Source of the DNA: MWEI01 sp964600235
GTDB lineage: Bacteria > Desulfobacterota > Desulfomonilia > UBA1062
Direction of reading: 5' to 3'
NCBI GenBank assembly: GCA_964600235.1
Contig: CAZRIV010000017.1
Location: 1 to 64,000, forward strand
DNA length: 64,000 nucleotides
The position numbers and the translations under genes were made by a program. This document shows, piece by piece, positions 33,584 through 42,210 of this stretch (within the stretch, counting starts at the first letter, position 1; every line of letters starts with the position of its first letter). The notes under the pieces are model-generated. The model searched no databases and was not told where the DNA came from. It saw only the letters and a list, made by a program, of their open reading frames with translations.

Positions 33584-34834
33584 ATGATACAGTGGAACCT
33601 TTTCCTCATCGCCTTCCTGTGCCTCTTTGCGGTCAGCCTTCTTGCCAGGCTTATCATGCAGGGGCTCAACAGAAAACACCTCAGGGCACACGGCCACGTG
33701 GTGCCCGAGGTGTTCAAGGACGAGATCGACCAGGCCACCCTGACGCGCATGAGGGACTACACCGTGTCCATGAGCAACCTGGGTTCCCTGGAGATGGTCG
33801 TCGATGAGCTGGCAGGGCTTATCCTGCTCCTGAGCGGCATCCTGCCCATCCTCGCGGGCGGAGCCTTTCTGACGGGCCTCAACCCGGTGTTTGCAGGGAT
33901 CCTGTTCATGTTCGCCGTATCGCTCGCGCTGGCCGTGCTGGATGTCCCCTTCGAGGCGTACAGCACCTTCGTGGTCGAGCGCAGGTTCGGCTTCAGCACC
34001 ATCACCTTCGGCCTCTGGCTCAAGGACCAGATCAAATCCCTGCTGGTGAGCGGCATACTCATGGGGATCATCCTGGGCATATTCCTCTGGCTGCTCTACC
34101 GCCTGCCCGGGACGTGGTGGCTTCCGGCATGGGTGTTCTTCGTGTCCTTCCAGCTGCTGCTGACCTGGCTCTTCCCCAAGGTGATCGCGCCCATCTTCAA
34201 CAGGTTCGAACCCGTCGAGGACGAGACTCTGAAACAGGGCATCTTTGATCTGATGGAGCGCGCCGGCTTTCACCTGAACGGCCTCTTCAAGATGGACGCC
34301 AGCACCAGGAGCCGGCATTCGAACGCCTATTTCACCGGCATCGGCAAGTTCAAGAGGATCGTGCTCTTCGACACCCTCATCAACACCCATCCCGCCGACG
34401 AGATCACGGCCGTGCTGGCCCACGAGCTGGGCCACCTGAAAAAGGGACACATCAAGAAACAGCTCGCCGCATCCATCATCGGCTCGCTCGTTGTCCTGTA
34501 TGTGGTCGCGCAGCTCCTGAACTGGCCGGGGCTTTATGCCACCTTCGGGTTCTCGGAGGTCATCCCCTATGCCGGGCTCCTTCTGCTCAGCATCATCGGC
34601 AGGCCCGTGGGCTTCTTTTTCACACCCATCGGGTCCATGATCTCGAGGAGGTATGAGCGCCAGGCCGATGCATACGCGCACTCGCTCACCGGGACATCCA
34701 TCCACCTGGCAAGCGCGCTGAAGCGCCTCGCAAAGGAGAACCTCTCGAATCTCCACCCCCACCCTCTCTACGCCTGGTTCTACTATTCCCACCCGCCGCT
34801 TGCCGAGCGCATCGAGTCGCTGGAGCGCATGTGA
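33584..34834 (+). CDS. M48-family membrane metalloprotease (Ste24/CAAX protease type)
   Basis: A 416-residue membrane protein with about six to seven hydrophobic helices. The zinc motif AVLAHELGHLKKGH is at residue about 285, and the third ligand probably lies in RRYERQADAYAHSL about 75 residues later (E-x3-D type). The N-terminal VPEVFKDEI and FGFSTITFGLWLKDQIKS match Ste24-type proteases. In bacteria these enzymes degrade misfolded membrane proteins. The gene stands alone in a region without other proteolysis genes. Confidence 0.9.
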   Translation: MIQWNLFLIAFLCLFAVSLLARLIMQGLNRKHLRAHGHVVPEVFKDEIDQATLTRMRDYTVSMSNLGSLEMVVDELAGLILLLSGILPILAGGAFLTGLNPVFAGILFMFAVSLALAVLDVPFEAYSTFVVERRFGFSTITFGLWLKDQIKSLLVSGILMGIILGIFLWLLYRLPGTWWLPAWVFFVSFQLLLTWLFPKVIAPIFNRFEPVEDETLKQGIFDLMERAGFHLNGLFKMDASTRSRHSNAYFTGIGKFKRIVLFDTLINTHPADEITAVLAHELGHLKKGHIKKQLAASIIGSLVVLYVVAQLLNWPGLYATFGFSEVIPYAGLLLLSIIGRPVGFFFTPIGSMISRRYERQADAYAHSLTGTSIHLASALKRLAKENLSNLHPHPLYAWFYYSHPPLAERIESLERM

Positions 34835-34854
34835 ACACTCATTCCTGGAGTTGA

Positions 34855-35070
34855 CCCGGATTTTGCGTACGAAGGATCTGAAAATTGACCCGTAAAAACA
34901 GGTGATCTTAAAGCCTTTGGTGAGTGAATAATTTTCCGATCATTTTAGGGCTTTAAGATCACCTGTTTTTACGGGCCGGCAAAAAGAATCAGTTCACCTC
35001 GAATCATCAGGTAAAGCACTCTTAAAAGTGTATCGGCTGCGCATGGACACCTTCAAACTCACAGTCCGGA
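34855..35070 (+). repeat. 215-bp covarying hairpin repeat, copy C
   Basis: It is 216 bp between CCCGGATTTTGCG and the complementary end TCCGGA. A perfect 27-bp stem (34,889-34,915 with 34,949-34,975, containing AACAGGTGATCTTAAAGCC) has a 33-base loop with TCATTTTAGGG. The right flank holds ATCAGTTCACCTCGAATCA (34,988-35,006) and GCACTCTTAAAAGTG (35,016-35,030). It aligns along its whole length with the reverse complement of copy B. Confidence 0.85.
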
Positions 35071-35321
35071 GTTGATTCTTTAAGGACAGATCAAAGTCTT
35101 CCTGCCTCATGAACGCAAAGCCGGAAGTCAAAGGTTCTGTTTTTTTCAGACACGTAATTCAAGAAACTTATTAGGAAATCCGAAAAGCAGGCTTGACTGC
35201 ACCAGCGGCAGTATTATTAAAGCAACTTAAAGACGCCTTCACCACCATGACATGTGTTGCGTTAGTCCTAAGGGCTTCACCGGTTGCCAAAAGAACTTAA
35301 GGAATCATCACAAAGGGGGGA

Positions 35322-35891
35322 ATGGATGTGAAAGACAAGGAAAAGAACTACTTCACCGCATTATACGATGTCGTGCGGATGGTTCACTCATCTCTCGATG
35401 TAAGCACGGTCCTCCAGGAGGTCGTCAAGGCCGTGGTGGAGACCATGGGGGTGAAGGCATCATCCATCAGGCTCCTGGACGCCCGGAAGCGCTCCCTGGT
35501 CATGGGGGCCTCCTTCGGCCTGTCCAAGGGTTACATCAGGAAGGGCCCGGTCCTGCTGAAGGAGAGCGGGATCGACCAGAAGGTGCTCAAGGGCGAGCTC
35601 ATCTACATCAAGAACGCCCAGACCGACCCTGACTTCCAGTACGGCGCCGGGGCCAAGGCCGAGGGCATCAAATCCATCATTGTGGCCCCTCTGGTCGCCG
35701 GCAACAAGGTCATCGGCGTGCTGCGCATCTATTCGGAGAAGGTCCGCGAGTTCAATACCCAGGAGGTCCGGTTCCTCGAGGCCGTCGCAAGCCTCTCGGC
35801 CCTGGCGCTGCAGAACGCCCGGTACCACCAGGCGCTGCAGACCAACTTCGACCTGCTCGTCGCCCACAAGTACCGGCTCGACGACAATTGA
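35322..35891 (+). CDS. GAF-domain protein
   Basis: A 189-residue protein consisting of one GAF domain of about 150 residues (STVLQEVVKAVVETMGVKASSIRLLD, then AQTDPDFQYGAGAKAEGIKSIIVAPL and IGVLRIYSEKVREF) and a short helical C-terminus. GAF domains bind small molecules or serve as dimerisation and sensory modules. No output domain is attached. It lies 19 bp upstream of gap, in the same direction, so it could be co-transcribed with and possibly regulate glycolysis, which remains a guess. Confidence 0.85.
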   Translation: MDVKDKEKNYFTALYDVVRMVHSSLDVSTVLQEVVKAVVETMGVKASSIRLLDARKRSLVMGASFGLSKGYIRKGPVLLKESGIDQKVLKGELIYIKNAQTDPDFQYGAGAKAEGIKSIIVAPLVAGNKVIGVLRIYSEKVREFNTQEVRFLEAVASLSALALQNARYHQALQTNFDLLVAHKYRLDDN

Positions 35892-35910
35892 TATCATAAG
35901 GAGGCACGTC

Positions 35911-36927
35911 ATGATCCGTGTTGGAATAAACGGTTTCGGCCGCATCGGCCGCCAGGTTTTAAAGGCAATCATGGAGCGTTCCAGCGATACGCTGCAGGTC
36001 GTGGCCATCAACGACCTCTTCGACGTGAACACGAACGCCCACCTCTTCATGTACGATACGAACTACGGCCACTACAGCGGCAACGTCCGGGTGAAGAAGG
36101 ACGGGTTCGTCATCAACGGCCACACCATAAAGAGCTTTGCCGAGCGCGACCCGGCCAACATCCCCTGGGAGGAGGAGGGCGTCGAGATCGTCATCGAGTC
36201 GACAGGCCTGTTCACCTCAAAGGAAAAAGCCCTGGCCCACATATACGGCGGGGCCAAGAAAGTGATCATCTCCGCACCGGCCAAAGAGGAGGACCTCACC
36301 GTGGTCATGGGCGTGAACCACAACAAGTACAGCGCGGCAAAGCACCACATCATCTCGAACGCATCCTGTACCACCAACTGCCTGGCGCCGCCTGCCCTGG
36401 TCATCCACAAGGCCTTCGGCATCGAGAAGGGCTGGATGACCACCGTGCACTCCTACACCAACGACCAGCGCATCCTGGACATGCCCCACAAGGACCTCAG
36501 GCGTGCCCGTGCCGCGGCCATGAGCATCATCCCCACCTCCACCGGTGCGGCCAAGGCGCTCTCGCTCGTCATCCCGGACCTCAAGGGCAAGGTGGACGGC
36601 TACGCGCTGCGTGTCCCCACACCCACGGTCTCGGTGGTCGACCTCACGGTGCAGCTCAAGAAAAAGACCACCACCGAAGATCTCAGGGCGGCGCTCAAGC
36701 GCGCGGCCAAGGGGTCTCTCAAGGGCATCATGGGCTGCGAGGAAAGGCCGCTCGTGTCCATCGACTTCAAGGGCAACGAGCTCTCCTCCATCGTGGACAT
36801 CGAGTACGTCAAGGTCCTCCAGGACAACCTGGCCAAGCTGGTGACCTGGTATGACAACGAGTGGGGGTATTCCTGCAGGGTGGCGGACCTGGCGCGGTTC
36901 ATCGCCAAGAAGGGCATACCGGACTAG
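35911..36927 (+). CDS. gap: Type I glyceraldehyde-3-phosphate dehydrogenase
   Basis: A 338-residue enzyme of central metabolism that oxidises glyceraldehyde 3-phosphate with NAD and phosphate. NAD-binding INGFGRIGRQ is at residues 5-15, the catalytic cysteine in SNASCTTNCLAP near residue 152, and the histidine in TVHSYTNDQ. NDLFD in place of an acidic turn fits NAD preference. The ATG follows AAGGAGG. A 13-bp hairpin is located downstream at 36,951-36,998. No pgk or tpi follows. Confidence 0.95.
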   Translation: MIRVGINGFGRIGRQVLKAIMERSSDTLQVVAINDLFDVNTNAHLFMYDTNYGHYSGNVRVKKDGFVINGHTIKSFAERDPANIPWEEEGVEIVIESTGLFTSKEKALAHIYGGAKKVIISAPAKEEDLTVVMGVNHNKYSAAKHHIISNASCTTNCLAPPALVIHKAFGIEKGWMTTVHSYTNDQRILDMPHKDLRRARAAAMSIIPTSTGAAKALSLVIPDLKGKVDGYALRVPTPTVSVVDLTVQLKKKTTTEDLRAALKRAAKGSLKGIMGCEERPLVSIDFKGNELSSIVDIEYVKVLQDNLAKLVTWYDNEWGYSCRVADLARFIAKKGIPD

Positions 36928-36950
36928 AGATAAAACCTGATAAGGATAAT

Positions 36951-36998
36951 GGAAACCCACGGGTGAGGAAATACATGATCCCTCTCCCGTGGGTTTCC
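36951..36998 (+). terminator. Hairpin after gap
   Basis: GGAAACCCACGGG and CCCGTGGGTTTCC form a perfect 13-bp stem with a 22-base loop, 24 bases after the gap stop. No T-run follows directly, so termination may be weak or the hairpin may protect the transcript end. Confidence 0.55.
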
Positions 36999-37065
36999 GT
37001 GTAAGCATATCCTGGATACCATAGTATTTATCTTGCCCCTTTTTTTTCACCAGGACAAAAAGACT

Positions 37066-37140
37066 GGCCCGTACAGAAGGTGGATTTGAACAAGACAGGC
37101 AGGTTGCCTGTCTTGTTCAAATCCACCTTCTGTACGGGCC
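37066..37140. repeat. Solitary perfect long hairpin (35-bp arms)
   Basis: Arms 37,066-37,100 and 37,106-37,140 (starting GGCCCGTACAGAAGG) are perfectly complementary around the 5-base loop AGGTT. This is the longest stem in the window. No T-run follows. It lies between the gap hairpin and the carB promoter. Confidence 0.85.
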
Positions 37141-37219
37141 GGATCTTCTGTGCTCCTCGACTCCACATCTGATGATATGCAGGTTATATGTTTATCTTCC
37201 GCTCAGGCTCCCTTTTGTC

Positions 37220-37249
37220 TTGACTGACATCCAGGGCTTTCCCTATAGT
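37220..37249 (+). promoter_or_regulatory. Sigma-70-like promoter of carB
   Basis: TTGACT at 37,220-37,225 and TATAGT at 37,244-37,249 are 18 bp apart and about 30 bp before the carB start codon. The match to the consensus is good at both boxes. Confidence 0.6.
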
Positions 37250-37278
37250 GCTTCTCGCACTTTTCCATGGGGGAGCAT

Positions 37279-40200
37279 ATGCCAAAGAGAACCGACATCC
37301 ACAAGGTCATGATCATCGGGAGCGGGCCAATCATCATCGGGCAGGCCTGTGAATTCGACTATTCAGGTACGCAGGCATGCAAGGCGCTGCGCGAGCTCGG
37401 CTATCAGGTCGTCCTGGTCAACTCGAACCCGGCCACCATCATGACCGACCCTGGCATGGCCGACGCCACCTACATCGAGCCCTTGAACGCCGCATCGCTC
37501 GAGCCCATCATTGCCAAGGAAAAACCGGATGCCGTCCTGCCGAACCTGGGCGGACAGTCGGGGCTGAACCTCACCTCGGAGCTCCACCGCAGGGGCATTC
37601 TCGAGAAATACGGCGTGAAGGTGATCGGGGTCAATGTGGACGCCATCGAGCGCGGCGAAGACCGCAGCGCCTTCAAGGAGACCATGAACCGCCTGGGTAT
37701 CGAGATGCCCAGGAGCGAACTGGCCTACACGGTGGAAGAGGCGGAAAAGATCGCATCCGAGCTCGGGTATCCTGTTGTCCTGAGACCGGCCTACACCATG
37801 GGCGGCACCGGGGGCGGGCTGGTCTACAACGTGGAGGAGCTCAGGACCGTGGCCGGCAGGGGGCTTTCCGTGAGCCTCATCGGACAGATCCTCGTGGAGG
37901 AATCGGTGCTCGGCTGGGAAGAGCTGGAGCTCGAGGTCGTCCGCGACGCCAAGAACAACATGATCACCGTCTGCTTCATCGAGAACGTCGACGCCATGGG
38001 CGTGCACACGGGCGACTCCTTCTGCACCGCACCCATGCTCACCATCGACAGGGCGCTTCAGGAAAGGCTGCAGAAGCACTCCTACGACATCGTCGAGGCC
38101 ATCGAGGTCATCGGCGGCACCAATGTCCAGTTCGCCCATGACCCCAAAACCGGCCGCATCGTGGTCATCGAGATCAACCCCAGGACGTCGCGCTCCTCGG
38201 CCCTGGCATCCAAGGCTACCGGGTTCCCCATCGCCATGGTCTCATCCAAGCTCGCTGCAGGACTGACCATGGACGAGATCCCCTACTTCAGGGCCGGCAC
38301 CCTGGACAGGTATGAGCCCTGGGGCGACTACGTGGTGGTGAAGTTCGCCAGGTGGGCCTTTGAGAAGTTCAAGGGGTCAAGAGACCAGCTCGGCACCCAG
38401 ATGAGGGCAGTGGGCGAGGTCATGAGCATTGCCAAGAACTACAAGGAGGCGCTGCAGAAATCCATCCGCTCACTGGAGACCGGCCGCTACGGCCTGGGCT
38501 TTGCCAGGGACTTCCATGAAAAGGACCTCAAGACCCTTCTTGACATGCTCAGTGAGCCTTCCTCGGAGCGGCAGTTCATCATGTACGAAGCCCTGCGCAA
38601 GGGCGCGGGGATAGAGGAGCTCCACAGGAAGACCCACCTGAAGGCCTGGTTCATCGAGCAGATGAAGGAGCTTGTGGACCTGGAGGAGAAAATCCTCTCC
38701 TTCAAGGGCAAGGGGCTGCCGGACGAAATCCTCATCCAGGCCAAGAAGGACGGCTTTGCCGACCGCTACCTGGCCAGACTCCTGGATATATCAGAGGCGG
38801 ATATCAGGGAGAGGAGGCTGAAGCTTGGTCTGGTCCACGGCTATGACAAGGTGCCGGTGAGCGGGGTGGAAAACGCCGAATACTACTACTCCACCTACAA
38901 TGCCCCCGACAGGGTAGAGGTGAGCGAGCGGCCCAAGATCCTGGTGCTCGGAGGCGGCCCGAACCGCATCGGCCAGGGCATCGAATTCGATTACTGCTGC
39001 GTCCACGCCGCCTTTGCCATCAAGGACATGGGTTATGAGTCCATCATGGTGAACTGCAACCCCGAGACGGTCTCCACCGACTATGACACCTCCAACAAGC
39101 TCTACTTCGAACCGCTCACCGTGGAGGAGGTCCTGAGCATCTACCACAAGGAAAAGCCCCTGGGCGTGATCTGCCAGTTCGGCGGCCAGACCCCGTTGAA
39201 TATTGCCGGCGAACTGGAAAAGGCCGGCGCGAAGATCCTGGGCACCACCCCGCATACCATCGACCTGGCCGAGGACCGGGACCACTTCGGGGCCATGATG
39301 ATCAAGCTCGGGATCCCCATGCCCGAGTCGGGCATGGCGAGCACCCTGGAAGAGGCCCTGGCAGTGGCCGGACGCATCGGCTACCCGCTCATGGTCCGCC
39401 CGTCCTACGTGCTCGGCGGGCGCGGCATGGAGGTGGTGCACGACGAGGACATGCTCCGCGAATACGTTCGCGCGGCAGTGGATGTGACACCCGAGCGGCC
39501 CATCCTCATTGACAGGTTCCTGGACAACGCCATCGAGGCCGAGGCGGACGCCATCTCCGACGGCACGGATGCCTACGTGCCCGCGGTCATGGAGCACATC
39601 GAGCAGGCGGGCGTCCACTCGGGAGACTCGGCCTGCGTCATCCCGCCCATAAGCATACCCACCAGGCACCTGGACACCATCACCGAGTACACCAAGCGCA
39701 TCGCCATCGAGCTCGGCGTGGTGGGGCTCATGAACATGCAGTATGCCATACACAAGGACACGGTCTATGTCCTGGAGGCGAACCCCAGGGCGTCGCGCAC
39801 CGTGCCGCTGGTCTCCAAGGTGTGCAACATCCCCATGGCCAGGATCGCCACACAGCTCATCCTGGGCAAAAAGCTCTCCGACTTCGACATAAAGTCCAGG
39901 AGGTTCTCGCACTTCGGGGTGAAGGAGGCGGTGTTCCCCTTCAACATGTTCCCCGAGGTCGACCCGCTGCTGGGCCCGGAGATGCGCTCGACGGGCGAGG
40001 TCCTGGGCATGGCCGACAGCTTCGGCCTGGCCTTCGCCAAGGCGCAGGAGGCCGCGTCCCAGTACCTGCCCACCGAAGGCACCGTGCTGCTGACCGTATC
40101 CCGCCGCGAGCGGCCCGCCGTGCTCGAGGTGGCGCGCCTCTTCACCGAGCTGGGCTTCAAGATCAAGTCGACCCTGCACACCCACAATTTCCTCAAGGAA

Positions 40201-40479
40201 AACGGCATCGCCACGGAGATGGTGCTCAAGCTCCACGAGGGCCGGCCCAACATCATCGACGGGGTCAAGAACAAGGAGTATGCGCTCATCATCAACACGC
40301 CCAGCGGCAAGCTCTCTAAGCACGACGACTCCTACATCCGCAAGGCGGCCATCAGCTACAAGGTGCCCTACATCACCACGCTCTCGGCGGCCATTGCGGC
40401 GGCCAAGGGCATCGCGGCATCCCGCCAGGGCAAGGGGGTTGTCAAGTCGCTGCAGGAGTATCATAACGACATCGGTTGA
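37279..40479 (+). CDS. carB: Carbamoyl-phosphate synthase large subunit
   Basis: A 1,066-residue enzyme, full length for CarB. It makes carbamoyl phosphate from bicarbonate, ammonia and two ATP for arginine and pyrimidine synthesis. Two homologous ATP-grasp halves are clear: the first with IGSGPIIIGQACEFDYSG, PAYTMGGTGGG and EINPRTSRSSALASKATG, the second with GGGPNRIGQGIEFDYCC, RPSYVLGGRGMEV and EANPRASRTVPLVSK. An MGS-like allosteric domain forms the last 140 residues. I chose the ATG behind GGGGGAG. No carA adjoins. Confidence 0.96.
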   Translation: MPKRTDIHKVMIIGSGPIIIGQACEFDYSGTQACKALRELGYQVVLVNSNPATIMTDPGMADATYIEPLNAASLEPIIAKEKPDAVLPNLGGQSGLNLTSELHRRGILEKYGVKVIGVNVDAIERGEDRSAFKETMNRLGIEMPRSELAYTVEEAEKIASELGYPVVLRPAYTMGGTGGGLVYNVEELRTVAGRGLSVSLIGQILVEESVLGWEELELEVVRDAKNNMITVCFIENVDAMGVHTGDSFCTAPMLTIDRALQERLQKHSYDIVEAIEVIGGTNVQFAHDPKTGRIVVIEINPRTSRSSALASKATGFPIAMVSSKLAAGLTMDEIPYFRAGTLDRYEPWGDYVVVKFARWAFEKFKGSRDQLGTQMRAVGEVMSIAKNYKEALQKSIRSLETGRYGLGFARDFHEKDLKTLLDMLSEPSSERQFIMYEALRKGAGIEELHRKTHLKAWFIEQMKELVDLEEKILSFKGKGLPDEILIQAKKDGFADRYLARLLDISEADIRERRLKLGLVHGYDKVPVSGVENAEYYYSTYNAPDRVEVSERPKILVLGGGPNRIGQGIEFDYCCVHAAFAIKDMGYESIMVNCNPETVSTDYDTSNKLYFEPLTVEEVLSIYHKEKPLGVICQFGGQTPLNIAGELEKAGAKILGTTPHTIDLAEDRDHFGAMMIKLGIPMPESGMASTLEEALAVAGRIGYPLMVRPSYVLGGRGMEVVHDEDMLREYVRAAVDVTPERPILIDRFLDNAIEAEADAISDGTDAYVPAVMEHIEQAGVHSGDSACVIPPISIPTRHLDTITEYTKRIAIELGVVGLMNMQYAIHKDTVYVLEANPRASRTVPLVSKVCNIPMARIATQLILGKKLSDFDIKSRRFSHFGVKEAVFPFNMFPEVDPLLGPEMRSTGEVLGMADSFGLAFAKAQEAASQYLPTEGTVLLTVSRRERPAVLEVARLFTELGFKIKSTLHTHNFLKENGIATEMVLKLHEGRPNIIDGVKNKEYALIINTPSGKLSKHDDSYIRKAAISYKVPYITTLSAAIAAAKGIAASRQGKGVVKSLQEYHNDIG

Positions 40480-40555
40480 GGGGTCATCCCCTCGATGGGG
40501 TGTGAAAACAGGTGAAGCATCATGCGTCCGTTATCTGACAGATGATAAAAAACGG

Positions 40556-40610
40556 CCTGTTCATCCTGTGCATATACCGGCCTCACCGGTATATGCACAG
40601 GATGAACAGG
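40556..40610. repeat. Solitary perfect long hairpin (25-bp arms)
   Basis: Arms 40,556-40,580 and 40,586-40,610 (starting CCTGTTCATCCTGTGC) pair perfectly around CCTCA. The first seven bases are those of the hairpin at 30,584, the rest differs. It lies 76 bases after carB. Confidence 0.8.
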
Positions 40611-41197
40611 TTCAGAGAAAACCCGCCGCCACACACGTTCTTTTCCACGTTGATTTTTCCCATCCCCGGGAGTATAAAGGCCACGTCTCCTGTGCAGGGT
40701 CTCGGATAGAAGGGGGCTAAGAGCTTAAAAAATCCGATGCAATGCCTGCTTGATTGACTGCTTTGACATAGGGCATGAGCATTTATTGATGGTTGAAATT
40801 ATGCACAGGAGACCATCCTTTCGCCTTTCCAATCAATAGAACACCTGAACGAGGAGATCATGTCGCAATAGTTTATCTCATTACCTTTATGTTGCTGATA
40901 CAATGCTCCTAGTGCCCTCATACAATAAATGAATCATCGCCTGTCCACGAGACGATGTGATAATACCGATTAATCATATCAGTTAGTGATGTGATTAAAG
41001 GCCCTCATCGCTTCATGATGAAGGGCAGTGTCAGTTATGATCTGGTCTGGCCTCATTAAACCTAAAGAATGCAAGCCATCAGCATAGTATCTGCCCATTA
41101 ACATTGCTGAGGTTATCATGACAAAATTCAATGGAAAGTGTTGATATTCTAGTCTTTTAACTTCCAGGTATTATCAATTTATTGATATTGCTTAGGT
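40611..41197. other. Gene-free stretch left of the tRNA-fMet islands
   Basis: About 590 bp that become AT-rich towards the right. I see no coding region, tRNA or repeat. It separates carB and its hairpin from the leftmost tRNA-fMet repeat. Confidence 0.5.
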
Positions 41198-41202
41198 TAA
41201 CT

Positions 41203-41231
41203 TGGTAGCGGGGGGAGGATTTGAACCTCCG
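41203..41231 (-). repeat. Partial tRNA-fMet 3' end (distal attachment-site copy)
   Basis: TGGTAGCGGGGGGAGGATTT and the following AACCTCCG match the 3' end of the tRNA-fMet gene at 61,507. Including five bases to the left (TAACT), 34 bp are identical to 54,593-54,626. The rest of a tRNA is missing. Confidence 0.8.
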
Positions 41232-41301
41232 GTCAAGTTGGCCCAGCCTAGCTCCGTGGGGGGTCTACACATGTTTTACACAAGTATTATCTATGTGTTG
41301 G

Positions 41302-42210
41302 TCAAGGATTGGGATGAGATCCAACAATGATTATTTCCTCTGCAAGATCAAAAGCCGGATTATCACCACAGTACTGACACCATCTTGTTTTGAAGAGATC
41401 CACTTCCAAGAGGCTGATGTCATCTGTCTGAGATGGTGATCCTTCATCAAGACCCCATGCTAAGCGGACTCCTCCACGTTCAGTTAGAATATAGCGGTTG
41501 TGAAGGCCTTCTCCTCCATCTCTTTCCTTCCAACGAAGAATTCTAACTTTTATTCCTGATGGAATCCTCTGTGGAAGCTGTCTTTCACATTCACTTGAGA
41601 AACTTCTTATGTCAGGCTTGTATAAAGTATGAAATTCGATACGTTCTATAGGTATTCCATTAGTCCGAAGAACAATCTTTCCTATAAAGGCTTTTAAGGT
41701 ATTCCGAGCCTTTGCCTTGTAAGGGTCAAAGTGAGGATCAATAAATATGATCTCCCTTGCATTGGCTACTAATATTTCAACAGAGTCTGCAAGTTTTACT
41801 GCAGTACGTTGAATAACCTTCTCTCTCTCTACATGCCATAATGGGATTTCATCACTAAGGTCATCCACGATCAGAATCTGAGTTTGGTTGCGAGGATTGT
41901 TCTCAGCGATTATTGCATGAAAAGGCCTCTTACCATTTTCCATCTCTGCATTGAGGAGCCAATCAAGTTGAGGGTTCCATTCACTGATACGTGTTAACAT
42001 CCGGTTATCTAAAAACTGAAGTCTCACTTCGATTTTTTTACGTTCAATTTCAGTACATTCTTTCAATGATTCATAAACCATGGCTTTCCATCGTTTTGGA
42101 TATCGAGAGATAAGCCTTCCATGGCAGATACCAAAATTCTCGGTCAAGTAACGGAATCTCTCCCATCTATTTAGTAAGGCTGGTTCAAGGGCATATTCAC
42201 TAATCATCAA
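41302..42210 (-). CDS. PLD-superfamily-like protein, possible effector nuclease
   Basis: A 302-residue protein. The C-terminal half has AREIIFIDPHFDP and later GGEGLHNRYILTERGGV followed by AWGLDEG, the layout of a phospholipase-D/nuclease-superfamily domain with H-x-R instead of H-x-K. The N-terminal 130 residues are helical and unrecognised. It overlaps the upstream ATPase gene by four bases (ATGA), so the two proteins are made together. By analogy with other ATPase-nuclease pairs in defence islands I infer a nuclease effector controlled by the ATPase; catalytic competence is uncertain. Confidence 0.6.
   Translation of the reverse strand: MMISEYALEPALLNRWERFRYLTENFGICHGRLISRYPKRWKAMVYESLKECTEIERKKIEVRLQFLDNRMLTRISEWNPQLDWLLNAEMENGKRPFHAIIAENNPRNQTQILIVDDLSDEIPLWHVEREKVIQRTAVKLADSVEILVANAREIIFIDPHFDPYKAKARNTLKAFIGKIVLRTNGIPIERIEFHTLYKPDIRSFSSECERQLPQRIPSGIKVRILRWKERDGGEGLHNRYILTERGGVRLAWGLDEGSPSQTDDISLLEVDLFKTRWCQYCGDNPAFDLAEEIIIVGSHPNP

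Noticed and set aside
33542..34792. A 416-codon open frame on the minus strand
   Set aside because: It mirrors the M48 protease gene; there is no domain, and the composition is typical of an antisense shadow.
38791..40464. A 557-codon open frame on the minus strand
   Set aside because: It is antisense to carB over the conserved second half and has the biased composition of a shadow frame.
41203..41231. A tRNA gene at the left edge of the island
   Set aside because: Only the acceptor/T-arm part is present; the D and anticodon arms are missing, so it is an attachment-site remnant.
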